Source of the DNA: Virgibacillus_R byunsanensis
GTDB lineage: Bacteria > Bacillota > Bacilli > Bacillales > Amphibacillaceae
DNA: 36,510 nucleotides
Assembly: GCF_042675965.1 (NCBI RefSeq)
Contig: NZ_JBHTKJ010000058.1
Span: 1-36,510 of the forward strand
Direction: 5' to 3'
Positions 14,044-22,139 of this stretch are shown here, piece after piece (position 1 is the first letter of the stretch; every line of letters starts with the position of its first letter). Under the pieces are notes generated by a model, which was given only the letters and a program-made list of their open reading frames with translations, did not search any database and had not been told where the DNA came from. The translations under genes and the position numbers were made by a program.

Positions 14044-14460
14044 ATGAGTATGGAGACGATTGCGTATAATATTAAATTTTTCCGTGACCAACATGGATGG
14101 ACACAGCATGAACTCTCAGAAAAGCTAATGACATCACGTTCGGTTATAGCAAAATGGGAAAATAATGTGGCAGTCCCAGATGTAGCTTCATTAATTAAAC
14201 TGAGTAGCGTATTCGATGTCTCGCTCGACCACATTGTAGGAAATCTTTCTTTTCGTGATGATCTTCTAAAAGATTTCAAACGAATCTACAGCTCAAAATC
14301 AACTTCATTCGATGAAGAAGTAGTAGAATTAGTGGAGTACTTAATGATTCATTCCTCTTTAAAGGATCAGCTATTTCGTTTAAAATCAATACCAATTAAG
14401 AAACAAGAATCACTTATCCACATGTTTAAAAATCTGATAGACCAAGTAGAAAAACTATAA
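14044..14460 (+). CDS. XRE-family transcriptional regulator
   Basis: 138-residue DNA-binding protein. Residues 1-60 form an HTH_3/Cro-CI domain: IAYNIKFFRDQHGWTQHELSEKL, then the recognition helix region TSRSVIAKWENNVAVPDV and the end motif LSSVFDVSLDHIVG. The C-terminal 75 residues are helical and charged with no known ligand domain. The start is uncertain: GTG at 14035, ATG at 14044 or ATG at 14050; only a weak AAGAG is present. It is divergent from the 98-residue gene and likely binds the twin operators between them. Terminated at 14572. Confidence 0.88.
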   Translation: MSMETIAYNIKFFRDQHGWTQHELSEKLMTSRSVIAKWENNVAVPDVASLIKLSSVFDVSLDHIVGNLSFRDDLLKDFKRIYSSKSTSFDEEVVELVEYLMIHSSLKDQLFRLKSIPIKKQESLIHMFKNLIDQVEKL

Positions 14461-14480
14461 CTTCATCAAATCTATACAAA

Positions 14481-14571
14481 TAAAAACGCAAGCACCCGTA
14501 TAGCGGCATATAGGCTTGGACGTGGCTTACACAGTTAGTAAAATTTCTACAGGCTCCTATTTTGAAGTTTT
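14481..14571 (+). repeat. Truncated repeat C, copy C4
   Basis: AAAAACGCAAGCACCCGTATAGCGGC then a jump to the shared tail GGCTTGGACGTGGCTTACAC, AGTTAGTAAAATTTCTACA and GGCTCC. The interior is deleted, much as in C3 but at a different point. Confidence 0.7.
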
Positions 14572-14597
14572 AACCCGAGGATATCCTCGGGTTTTTT
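14572..14597 (+). terminator. Rho-independent terminator after the XRE gene
   Basis: AACCCGAGGATATCCTCGGGTT perfect stem followed by TTTT. It comes after the intervening repeat, so the repeat is part of the transcript. Confidence 0.9.
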
Positions 14598-14671
14598 ATT
14601 ATTTCTTTAATAGCAAAACTTTTTCGCTCATAATACGTATATAAGATATACATAAGATTGGAGTGAAAATA

Positions 14672-14875
14672 ATGGAAGAACTCTTTGATGCAATAAATTG
14701 GGCAGTAATAGCACCATTGCTTATAGTCCAGGCAATTCTACTTGTTGTCGCACTTCTAGACTGGGCAAAAGCAGAAAAGACAAATGGGCCTAAGTGGTTG
14801 TGGTTAGTTATTATTATTTTTGTAAATATAATTGGTCCTGTTCTTTATTTTATTTTCGGAAGGAGACCACATTAA
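14672..14875 (+). CDS. yxlE: YxlE-like membrane protein (PLDc_N domain)
   Basis: 67-residue membrane protein with two hydrophobic helices (APLLIVQAILLVVALLDW and WLWLVIIIFVNIIGPVLYFIF), ending GRRPH: the PLDc_N pattern of YxlE. In B. subtilis YxlE belongs to the sigY operon, and the YxlC-E proteins act against sigma-Y. TTGGAGTG lies 6 bases before the ATG at 14672; the in-frame GTG at 14663 lies in the ribosome site. Its TAA is directly followed by the ATG of the ATPase gene, so the three genes form one operon. Confidence 0.85.
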   Translation: MEELFDAINWAVIAPLLIVQAILLVVALLDWAKAEKTNGPKWLWLVIIIFVNIIGPVLYFIFGRRPH

Positions 14876-15784
14876 ATGGCACTTTTAACAGTGGAAAACC
14901 TATCGAAACATTATGATGGTAAACCAGCGGTGAATGATGTTAGCTTTCAATTTCAGCATGGGTCATGTATCGCTCTAATTGGCCCTAATGGCGCTGGTAA
15001 AACTACGATTTTGCGGACGCTAGCGGGGTTACTGAAACCAACAAGTGGTTCAGTATCATTTGCTGGGGTGAATGCCAACGATGACATACGTAAATATATC
15101 GGCTATTTACCTCAATATCCAGTTTTTCATGCTTGGATGACTGGCATGGAATTCTTAGTTTATGTTGGCCAGCTTGCATTGGTAACGAAAAGTGAAGCAA
15201 CTAAAAGAGCAGAACAGTTACTGACACGTGTAGGACTTAGCGATGATAAAAACAAACGCATTTCCAAATACTCCGGTGGTATGAAACAACGCCTTGGAAT
15301 TGCACAGGCCATGATCCATCAACCAAAGCTTCTCATGCTTGATGAGCCGGTTTCATCATTGGATCCTATTGGTCGAAGAGAGGTCCTAAACTTAATGGAA
15401 GAATTAAAAAAGGATATGACGATTCTTTTTTCAACCCATATTCTAAGTGATGCTGATGAAGTAAGTGATGAGTTACTGTTATTACACGAAGGTCAAATCG
15501 TTGAGTCAGGATCCATGGAAGATTTAAGACAAAAATACCAGACCTCTAAAATAGAACTCGGTTTCTTAGATGATTTGGAGAAATATCAAACCGTTCTTAA
15601 CGAACTTCCTACTGTGATGAACAGTTATATTGAACGGAATTTGATCCATGTTACGGCTTCGGATATTTCAAAAGTACGACAGGAAGTACTAAAGACCGCT
15701 ACCAAAGAAAACTGGCCATTAACTACTTTCTCGATTAATCGTACTTCACTCGAAGACTTATTTATGAGGGTGGTGAGTAAGTGA
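14876..15784 (+). CDS. yxlF: ABC transporter ATP-binding protein (YxlF)
   Basis: Cytosolic ATPase subunit of an ABC-2 type exporter. Residues 1-225 are the nucleotide-binding domain: Walker A GPNGAGKTT, Q-loop YLPQYP, signature YSGGMKQR, Walker B LLMLDEPVSSLDP and H-loop STHIL. The C-terminal about 75 residues are the DrrA-type extension. Overlaps the permease gene in a TGATG junction, a mark of translational coupling. The exported substrate is unknown; in B. subtilis the YxlFG pair belongs to the sigma-Y regulon. Confidence 0.9.
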   Translation: MALLTVENLSKHYDGKPAVNDVSFQFQHGSCIALIGPNGAGKTTILRTLAGLLKPTSGSVSFAGVNANDDIRKYIGYLPQYPVFHAWMTGMEFLVYVGQLALVTKSEATKRAEQLLTRVGLSDDKNKRISKYSGGMKQRLGIAQAMIHQPKLLMLDEPVSSLDPIGRREVLNLMEELKKDMTILFSTHILSDADEVSDELLLLHEGQIVESGSMEDLRQKYQTSKIELGFLDDLEKYQTVLNELPTVMNSYIERNLIHVTASDISKVRQEVLKTATKENWPLTTFSINRTSLEDLFMRVVSK

Positions 15785-16560
15785 TGCAATGGACAACGCT
15801 TTTTAAAAAAGAGATGCTCGAGAACTGGCGTAATTTTAAATGGGTGTGGGTTCCGTTAGTAATGATTCTAATAGCAGTTGTAGACCCGATATCATCTTAT
15901 TACTTACCACAAATTATTGAATCTGTTGGTGGAATGCCTGAGGGCGCGGTATTTGAAATGCCTGAGTTCGCACCGAGTGATGTAGTTATGATGAGTTTAA
16001 GCCAAATTAGCAGCCTAGGTGTTTTGGTAATTGCATTAATGTCCATGGGGACTATTTCCAGTGAGCGAAAAAGCGGCGTTTCAGAGCTAATTCTTGTGAA
16101 ACCAGTTTCTTATCATAATTACATTACAGCTAAATGGGCTTCCCTACTATTGTTAGTATGGACTGCTTTCTTTTTAGGAATGTTAGGAAGCTGGTATTAT
16201 GTTAATATCCTGTTTGGTGAACTGTCATTTTTAACACTTTTAGCCATTGTTTTTTACTATGGATTATGGCTCACACTTGTTATCAGTCTGTCTATATTTT
16301 ACAACACGGTTTTCAAGACGGCTGGTCTGGTTGCATTTATGACGATCATAACAATTATGCTAATGAGTGTTATCACACAAGTATTTGGACACATACTGGA
16401 ATGGAGCCCTAATAATATTTCTGAATACATCCAGGAAATGCTTATAACAGAAAGCTTGCCTTCAGATTTAATAGCAACGGGACTGGTAACCATTTCGATC
16501 ATTGCTCTATTATTAATCAGTTCCATTTATACATTTAAAACAAAAGAACTGGCAAATTGA
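15784..16560 (+). CDS. yxlG: ABC-2 type transporter permease (YxlG)
   Basis: Membrane subunit of 258 residues, with six hydrophobic segments: near residues 18-38 (VWVPLVMILIAVVDPISSYY), then a large exterior loop, then SLGVLVIALMSMGTISSE, LLLLVWTAFFLGMLGSWYY, LLAIVFYYGLWLTLVISLSI, AFMTIITIMLMSVITQ and the terminal VTISIIALLLISSIY. SSERKSGVSELILVKPVS is the conserved ABC-2 cytosolic loop. The ATG at 15784 overlaps the ATPase stop; a GTG at 15781 is also possible. Pairs with the upstream ATPase. Confidence 0.9.
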   Translation: MQWTTLFKKEMLENWRNFKWVWVPLVMILIAVVDPISSYYLPQIIESVGGMPEGAVFEMPEFAPSDVVMMSLSQISSLGVLVIALMSMGTISSERKSGVSELILVKPVSYHNYITAKWASLLLLVWTAFFLGMLGSWYYVNILFGELSFLTLLAIVFYYGLWLTLVISLSIFYNTVFKTAGLVAFMTIITIMLMSVITQVFGHILEWSPNNISEYIQEMLITESLPSDLIATGLVTISIIALLLISSIYTFKTKELAN

Positions 16561-16565
16561 AGTTT

Positions 16566-16596
16566 GGAGGGAGCGGTCATTATACCGTTCCCTCCA
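16566..16596 (+). terminator. Probable terminator of the yxlEFG operon
   Basis: GGAGGGA.CGGT / ACCG.TCCCTCC stem six bases after the stop codon; the following ATTATCTTTATTT is only moderately T-rich. Confidence 0.65.
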
Positions 16597-16708
16597 TTAT
16601 CTTTATTTCACTTTAACTGCTGTTATTTTTCTCAGGAACACAAATGAAAAGCAATACATATGAATCCAACAATAAACAATTGATAAAAGAATGCTAGATC
16701 AAATGTAG

Positions 16709-16819
16709 CAAACAACATTTATGGATATTCTATCAGGAAACATTACAGCAAGTAGTGGGGAAATTTTAATTGATGGTGAAGTTCCATTTGATAATCAAAA
16801 GTTAACCGAGTCAATCTGA
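16709..16819 (+). pseudogene. Fragment of an ABC transporter ATPase gene
   Basis: In one frame, QTTFMDILSGNI..ASSGEILIDGEVPFDN and KLTESI can be read, matching the stretch after Walker A (normally GKTT) of a bacitracin/YtrB-type ABC ATPase. A stop codon (16706-16708) lies just before it where the P-loop should be and a TGA ends it at 16819. Only about 37 codons remain. It abuts, tail to tail, a GntR gene fragment. Confidence 0.6.
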
Positions 16820-16905
16820 TTTATCGTGTCGTTGATGATCGAGTCTTCTATTTGTTCCTTTATTTGAAGGAAAATTGGCTTCGATTCGTCTAGATTATTT
16901 TTCAT
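16820..16905 (-). pseudogene. 5' fragment of a GntR-family (YtrA/YhcF-type) regulator gene
   Basis: From ATG at 16905 with AGGGG upstream, the frame reads MKNNLDESKPIFLQIKEQIE and DSIINDTI, the N-terminus of a YtrA-subfamily GntR regulator (KPIYLQI motif). After about 28 codons it runs into antisense ABC-ATPase sequence and stops. The winged helix is lost. Such regulators normally precede an ABC ATPase gene, so both fragments come from one former operon, joined by an inversion or deletion. Confidence 0.65.
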
Positions 16906-16932
16906 GTTAAACCCCTTTTGTTAATTGGTTAA

Positions 16933-16948
16933 TTAGTTATGTAACTAA
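16933..16948. promoter_or_regulatory. Orphan dyad operator of the decayed GntR gene
   Basis: TTAGTTATGTAACTAA is a perfect 7-bp dyad with a 2-base centre, 28 bases upstream of the GntR fragment start, where YtrA-type autoregulatory operators usually lie. Confidence 0.5.
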
Positions 16949-16975
16949 CCATGATGATTTTTTGTCAATAAGTAA

Positions 16976-17096
16976 CAAAAGCTAGAAGCGCCTTGAAAGA
17001 CACGACAAGCATAAGCAGGTCGCGTAGTGTGGATGTCTTTACCCAAGTCGAACTGCTTATGTCTCGAGTGTCTAGGCGCTGGAGCTGGACGTGGCC
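16976..17096 (+). repeat. Repeat B, copy B2
   Basis: Core 16987-17080, almost identical to B3 (31061-31154), with the shared start (AACAAAAGCTAGAAGCGCC) and the first part of the shared tail (GGAGCTGGACGTGGC). The distal tail with the DnaA-box position is missing. The stretch 16561-17185 otherwise holds the pseudogene scar. Confidence 0.85.
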
Positions 17097-17185
17097 GATT
17101 CTGTAGATAAAGTACAAAACTTTCAAGTTATATACTTTCTTTACTTTCAAAAAAATAAGATTCTACATGTGTGCAGAACCTTATC

Positions 17186-17365
17186 TTAATCCTCTTCTAT
17201 TTTTTTATCTTCATTCTTTGGTAATCGACCAGCTTTTTCAACTGCCTCCCGTAATAGAAACTCCACATGACTATTTACGCTGCGAAATTCATCCTTGGCC
17301 CAGCCTTGTAAAATATCATACAGCTTTGAGTCAATTCGTAATGGAAAGTTCTTTTTATTAGTCAT
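17186..17365 (-). CDS. Arc-type ribbon-helix-helix protein, 59 residues
   Basis: Small protein starting MTNKKNFPLRIDSKLYDILQ, followed by helices WAKDEFRSVNSHVEFLLREA and VEKAGRLPKN and an acidic tail. The FPLRI strand and the NSHVEFLLREA helix fit an Arc/MetJ-type ribbon-helix-helix fold, normally a dimeric DNA-binding protein. GAGGG precedes the ATG. It starts 14 bases after the stop of the SPFH gene and so is the second gene of that operon. It may autoregulate the operon or act with the SPFH protein; no toxin is next to it. Confidence 0.8.
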   Translation of the reverse strand: MTNKKNFPLRIDSKLYDILQGWAKDEFRSVNSHVEFLLREAVEKAGRLPKNEDKKIEED

Positions 17366-17379
17366 AGAAACCCTCTTTA

Positions 17380-18225
17380 TTATTGATATAGTGACCCTGT
17401 ATTCACAACAGGTTGTGTACCATTATCAGAAACAATTGATACTAGCAAATTATTGATCATGGCAGCACGGCGTTCATCATCTAAATCAACAATACCGTCT
17501 TTTTCCATCTTATCAATAGCATCTTGAACCATGCCTACAGCACCTTCAACGATCTGTTTACGAGCTGCTATAATTGCACTAGCCTGTTGACGCTGCAGCA
17601 TTGCCTGAGCAATTTCAGTAGAATATGCTAGGTGTGTTAAGCGGGCTTCGATCACTTGTACCCCAGACACTGTTAAACGTTTCTGAAGTTCAGTCGTTAA
17701 TTTCTCGGAAACTTCCTCGGCATTCCCTCTTAACGTTAATTCCACATCTTCAAAAGTATCATATGGATATTTAGTAGCAACATGGCGGATCGCTGTTTCA
17801 CTTTGAATTTCAACAAATTGTTCATAACGGTCAACATCAAATACTGCTTTAGCAGAATCCACTACCTTAAATACAATGACAGCAGCAATCTCAATTGGAT
17901 TTCCATTAACATCATTTACTTTTAATCGTTTACTGTTAAAATTTCGTACTCGAAGCGAAATGGTTCGTCTGATTGAAAAAGGAACAGTTATTACAATTCC
18001 TTCTTGACGGATACTACCCATATATTTACCCATAAAAATAACTACGATAGACTGATTTGGTTGAATAATCGTTATTCCACTACCTAAAGTGATAGCAATA
18101 ATCAGAGCTATTCCACCTAATACGAACTCTTGATGAATGAAGCCAAATACTGTTCCAGCCAACAGAATTGCCATCACAAAAATGCCTAAGAACCCATTCA
18201 TAACCCATGCTTCTTTTTCCCGCAT
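17380..18225 (-). CDS. SPFH/Band 7 domain membrane protein
   Basis: Stomatin/prohibitin-like protein of about 281 residues. Two N-terminal hydrophobic segments (FLGIFVMAILLAGTVFGFI and FVLGGIALIIAITLGSGITII) anchor it; the Band 7 domain follows (QPNQSIVVIFMGKYMGSIR to about residue 200), with a helical C-terminus (QAMLQRQQASAIIAARKQIV). Such proteins form large oligomers and organise membrane microdomains or protease complexes. The start is ambiguous: ATG at 18225 with AAGGTG nine bases ahead, or GTG at 18237 close to GGAG. It leads a two-gene operon with an Arc-type DNA-binding protein. Confidence 0.88.
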   Translation of the reverse strand: MREKEAWVMNGFLGIFVMAILLAGTVFGFIHQEFVLGGIALIIAITLGSGITIIQPNQSIVVIFMGKYMGSIRQEGIVITVPFSIRRTISLRVRNFNSKRLKVNDVNGNPIEIAAVIVFKVVDSAKAVFDVDRYEQFVEIQSETAIRHVATKYPYDTFEDVELTLRGNAEEVSEKLTTELQKRLTVSGVQVIEARLTHLAYSTEIAQAMLQRQQASAIIAARKQIVEGAVGMVQDAIDKMEKDGIVDLDDERRAAMINNLLVSIVSDNGTQPVVNTGSLYQ

Positions 18226-18303
18226 GTATCCACACACCTTCTCCTATGTGATATCATTTCATAACTATATCAATATGATATCACTATTGTTTGAATTTGT
18301 AAC

Positions 18304-19185
18304 TTACTCTGTGATTTCAAATAACCCATCGATCGGTGTTTTTTCCGGCATAATTAGATAATCATGACCATCAGTAGTCATCACTAGGTTTCCAAATACT
18401 GCCGTAGAATAAACATCTGCATTTATTCGATTTAGATTACCAATAACTCTTTCAACTGGATGACCATAATCATTTTTCTTACTATAGGTTAGAATTGCAG
18501 TTTTAGGTTTTACATGCTCCAAAAAGGAAAAGGAGGTACTTGTCTTTGAACCGTGGTGAGCAACCTTTATAAACTCTGCTTCTACATTATGATTCTGTAA
18601 AATTTTCACTTCTTGTTTCGTCTCTACATCACTCATCAATAAGAAATCAATATCTTTATGTGTTAATTTCATCGCAATGGAAGATTGATTATTATTTTTT
18701 GCACCGCTATACGTGTTTAATATGCGTATTTCTATTGTTGGATCTAAGTTAATTTGCTCATTTTGCCTTGCTATTCTAATCGGAATATCTTGTTTGCGTA
18801 TTTGATTTATATATCTTGCATATGTCATTGTCGAATGAAGTTTCCCAGAATCAATTACTTCTACGACTTCAATCGACTTCATTACATCTATTAACCCCCC
18901 AATATGATCTATATCTGGATGTGTCGCAATAAGCAAGTCAATTTTGTCGACATTTTGTTGTTTTAAGTATGTTACAACATCCTTACCTGCTTTAGGAGGA
19001 CCACCATCGATTAATATGTTTTTATCCTCAGGCGTTTTTATTAACATACTATCTCCTTGACCCACATCGATAAAATGAACCTCCATATTTTGATATGGAT
19101 AAGCATATACAGGTTGAGTTATTCCGACAAATGGAATAAAAAATATAAGTAAGATAACCATAACTATCCCAATATTTCTTTGCAT
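18304..19185 (-). CDS. Secreted ComEC/Rec2-like metallo-beta-lactamase-fold hydrolase
   Basis: 293 residues from the ATG at 19185 (AAAGG 9 bases ahead). A signal peptide (basic start MQRN, hydrophobic IGIVMVILLIFFIPFVGI, likely cleavage after VYA near 28) sends it outside the membrane. The mature part opens with MEVHFIDVGQGDSMLI, the hallmark of the extracellular nuclease-like domain of ComEC. Metal ligands are THPDIDH (88-94), the later SDVE and VAHHGS. It has no membrane competence domain, so it is a stand-alone hydrolase, perhaps an extracellular nuclease or phosphodiesterase. It is not obviously in an operon; the large tandem array lies upstream. Confidence 0.88.
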   Translation of the reverse strand: MQRNIGIVMVILLIFFIPFVGITQPVYAYPYQNMEVHFIDVGQGDSMLIKTPEDKNILIDGGPPKAGKDVVTYLKQQNVDKIDLLIATHPDIDHIGGLIDVMKSIEVVEVIDSGKLHSTMTYARYINQIRKQDIPIRIARQNEQINLDPTIEIRILNTYSGAKNNNQSSIAMKLTHKDIDFLLMSDVETKQEVKILQNHNVEAEFIKVAHHGSKTSTSFSFLEHVKPKTAILTYSKKNDYGHPVERVIGNLNRINADVYSTAVFGNLVMTTDGHDYLIMPEKTPIDGLFEITE

Positions 19186-19314
19186 ATACAGCATCCTTTA
19201 ACTAGAGGTTTTATGTTTTATTAGTTTTCCACGGATACGGGATAAGTATTTATATTAGAAGGACGAAATATCATAAGCTTGATGTATAGTGTTACGTTAA
19301 ATGAATAGCTTTTT

Positions 19315-19850
19315 CAATCAACAGGCTCGAATTTCGATCAACAGGCATGATAAATGATCAACAGCTATAATTTTCGATCAAGAGAGTTAAAAATCGATCA
19401 AGCTACTAGCAGAATCGATCATGAGTAGTCCATTTTCGATCAACAGCTTAGAATTTCGATCAACAGCTTAGAATTTCGATCAACAGGCATGATAAATGAT
19501 CAACAGCTATAATTTTCGATCAACAGAGCTAAAAATCGATCAAGCTACTAGCACAATCGATCATGAGTAGTCCGTTTTCGATCAACAGCTTAGAATTTCG
19601 ATCAACAGGCATGATAAATGATCAACAGCTGTAATTTTCGATCAAGAGAGCTAAAAATCGATCAAGCTACTAGCAGAATCGATCATGAGTAGTCCATTTT
19701 CGATCAACAGCTTAGAATTTCGATCAACAGGCATGATAAATGATCAACAGCTATAATTTTCGATCAAGAGAGTTAAAAATCGATCAAGTTACTAGCAGAA
19801 TCGATCATGAGTAGTCCATTTTCGATCAACAGCTTAGAATTTCGATCAAC
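19315..19850 (+). repeat. Higher-order tandem array (122-bp unit made of six 20-21-bp subunits)
   Basis: The 122-bp unit starts at 19335, 19477, 19599 and 19721, with a partial fifth at 19843; the first copy has an extra 20-bp subunit (CGATCAACAGCTTAGAATTT twice). Each subunit opens with (C)GATCA[AT], giving 26 GATC sites in 516 bases. Copies differ by only a few bases. It lies upstream of the ComEC-like gene and just after the clpE terminator. The subunits are diverged from one another but the units are not, so the unit was built first and then amplified. Confidence 0.95.
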
Positions 19851-19852
19851 AC

Positions 19853-19887
19853 CAAAAAAAGAGCCACTGACAGAGTCAGTGGCTCTT
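19853..19887 (-). terminator. Rho-independent terminator of clpE
   Basis: Minus-strand GAGCCACTGAC / GTCAGTGGCTC perfect stem, loop TCT, followed by TTTTTTT. Confidence 0.95.
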
Positions 19888-19898
19888 CACTACATAAT

Positions 19899-22034
19899 TT
19901 ATCCTTTTTTCGTTACTGCAATTTCCTGATTGATTACCTCAACCATTACCTGATTAATCGTCTCATCTTCTAAAATCAAATCTGTTAACTGGTCATCAAT
20001 TTTATCTTGAATAACGCGACGTAAAGGTCTTGCACCAAAGCGGCGGTCAAAGCCAAGTCTAACTAATTCTTGTTTTGCTTCATCCGTAATCGTAATCTCA
20101 ATATTGTTTTCTTCTATTGTTTCTTCTAGGTCTTCTAGCATTAAATCAACGATTTTTAATAAGTTGTCTTCTTCAAGCTCATTAAATTGGATCATCGCAT
20201 CAAAGCGGTTTAGGAATTCTGGTTTAAAGTAGTTACTTAGGATATCTAATGTGGTTACTGATTCATGTTGGGCGTTATTAAAACCAACGTTGACTTGTTT
20301 TTCACCAGTACCGGCATTACTTGTCATAATTATGACTGTTTCTTTAAAACTTACCTTACGACCGTGTGAATCTGTTAAGTGTCCATCCTCCATAATTTGC
20401 AGGAACATGTTTTGCACGTCTGGATGTGCTTTTTCAATTTCATCAAGCAAAATAATGGAATATGGATTACGACGGACACGTTCGGTTAGTTGTCCAGCCT
20501 CTTCATGGCCTACATAACCTGGAGGTGAACCGATAATTTTTGACACGGCGTGTTTTTCCATATATTCACTCATATCTAATCGAACCAATGATTCACGTGA
20601 GCCGAATAATTCTTCTGCTAGTGCTTTGGTCAATTCTGTTTTACCGACACCAGTTGGTCCAACAAATAAGAACGAACCTATTGGGCGGTATTTTGATTTA
20701 AGTCCTGCACGACTTCGGCGAATCGCTTTTGCTACTTTTTGAACTGCCTGTTCTTGACCAATAACCTTATCACCAAGGCTTTTAGCGATATTTTTCATTT
20801 TTTCTTGTTCATCGGCTTGCAATTTTGTTACTGGTATTCCCGTTTTTTCTTCAACAATCAATTGAATATCAGAAATAGCTACATCAATAACCTGTTCTTC
20901 ATTTTTGGCTTTTTCTAATTGCTTTTGCAGCTGAATTTCTTGATATCGTAGGTTTGCTGCACGTTCATAATCTTCTTTATCAGCTGCTTGTTCTTTTTCT
21001 TTAATGATCTCATCTAGACGTTGTCCGATTGAATTAGAATCTTTTTCTGCGTTTGCTAGATTTAATCGCGAGCCAACTTCATCCATTAAATCTATTGCTT
21101 TGTCTGGAAGGAAGCGGTCTTGAATATAGCGTTGTGATAACGTTACGAAAGCGCGAATTACGTCTTCAGGAAAGCGCACATCATGAAACTGTTCATACCG
21201 ATCTTTAATTCCATTTAATATTTGTACTGCTTCTTCTGCTGATGGTTCTTTGACTATAATAGGTTGAAAGCGTCGTTCTAGTGCTGCATCTTTTTCAATT
21301 TTACGGTATTCCTTTAATGTTGTTGCACCGATTAATTGCATTTCACCACGTGCTAGTGCAGGTTTTAAAATATTCCCTGCATCCATTTGTGAGCTTTCTG
21401 CGGTTCCGGCACCTACTAACAAGTGAATTTCATCCACAAACAGAATCACATCTTTACGATTTTGTAATTCTTGAATTAACTGCTTCATGCGTTCCTCAAA
21501 TTGACCTCTAACTCCAGTGTTTGCTACCAATGAGGCCACATCCAACAGATATATTTCCTTGTTCATCAGTTTTGCTGGCACATTACCTTCTGTAATTCTT
21601 ACAGCCAGCCCTTCAGCAATAGCAGTTTTACCTACACCAGGTTCACCGATTAATACTGGGTTATTTTTGTTTCTTCTATTTAACGTTTCAATAACACGTT
21701 TCACTTCATTGTCCCGACCAATAACCGGATCAATTATTCCTGCTCTTGCTGCGTGTGTTACATTCTTGCCTAGTTGATCTAATAGACCATTTCCTTGATT
21801 TGATTTTGTCTGTGTTTTTGTTCCTGTGTGACTTGCTCCATTTCCATTATAAAAATGATTAGAAAATGCATCCTCATTTTGAAATGAATCGGAGAAGAAG
21901 TCATTCGTATTCATCATTTTTCCTTGTATTTCCTGAAAACAGGAATTGCAAAGATGCATGTGTATCTTTTCATTATTCATTTGCATTGCAACATTAATAT
22001 TAGCTGGATTTACACCACATTTTTGACATTGCAT
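19899..22034 (-). CDS. clpE: ATP-dependent Clp protease ATP-binding subunit ClpE
   Basis: AAA+ unfoldase that feeds ClpP and disperses heat-damaged aggregates. The 711 residues start with the ClpE-specific zinc finger (C3, C6, C29, C32). AAA-1 follows with Walker A GEPGVGKTA (130-138) and Walker B LFVDEIH, then a UVR coiled region (EDYERAANLRYQEIQLQKQ). AAA-2 has GPTGVGKTE and ILLDEIEKAH, and a VGF tripeptide in the ClpP-docking loop region. AAGGAGGAA precedes the ATG. It has a sigma-A promoter covered by two CtsR boxes, so it is a class III heat-shock gene. The B. subtilis protein is 699 residues. Confidence 0.97.
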   Translation of the reverse strand: MQCQKCGVNPANINVAMQMNNEKIHMHLCNSCFQEIQGKMMNTNDFFSDSFQNEDAFSNHFYNGNGASHTGTKTQTKSNQGNGLLDQLGKNVTHAARAGIIDPVIGRDNEVKRVIETLNRRNKNNPVLIGEPGVGKTAIAEGLAVRITEGNVPAKLMNKEIYLLDVASLVANTGVRGQFEERMKQLIQELQNRKDVILFVDEIHLLVGAGTAESSQMDAGNILKPALARGEMQLIGATTLKEYRKIEKDAALERRFQPIIVKEPSAEEAVQILNGIKDRYEQFHDVRFPEDVIRAFVTLSQRYIQDRFLPDKAIDLMDEVGSRLNLANAEKDSNSIGQRLDEIIKEKEQAADKEDYERAANLRYQEIQLQKQLEKAKNEEQVIDVAISDIQLIVEEKTGIPVTKLQADEQEKMKNIAKSLGDKVIGQEQAVQKVAKAIRRSRAGLKSKYRPIGSFLFVGPTGVGKTELTKALAEELFGSRESLVRLDMSEYMEKHAVSKIIGSPPGYVGHEEAGQLTERVRRNPYSIILLDEIEKAHPDVQNMFLQIMEDGHLTDSHGRKVSFKETVIIMTSNAGTGEKQVNVGFNNAQHESVTTLDILSNYFKPEFLNRFDAMIQFNELEEDNLLKIVDLMLEDLEETIEENNIEITITDEAKQELVRLGFDRRFGARPLRRVIQDKIDDQLTDLILEDETINQVMVEVINQEIAVTKKG

Positions 22035-22083
22035 TTTCCATTCCTCCTTAAAATAATTGCCTGTAATTATATTTAATTTTGAC

Positions 22084-22139
22084 TTTGACTATATTTGACC
22101 TTTGATCATTATTATACTCTGACCTATTTTGACTTTCAA
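22084..22139 (-). promoter_or_regulatory. clpE sigma-A promoter with two CtsR operators
   Basis: On the minus strand TTGAAA (22139-22134) and TATAAT (22116-22111) are separated by 17 bases. A CtsR box, AGTCAAAATAGGTCAGA (one mismatch), fills the spacer at 22118-22134. A perfect box, GGTCAAATATAGTCAAA, is at 22084-22100 near the start of transcription. Confidence 0.9.

Noticed and set aside
19315..19850. CRISPR array
   Set aside because: There is no constant repeat with variable spacers; the subunits are 20-21 bases, diverge in order, and repeat as a 122-bp block. No cas genes nearby.
20251..21777. Plus-strand frames inside clpE
   Set aside because: Antisense shadows of a clearly coding gene.
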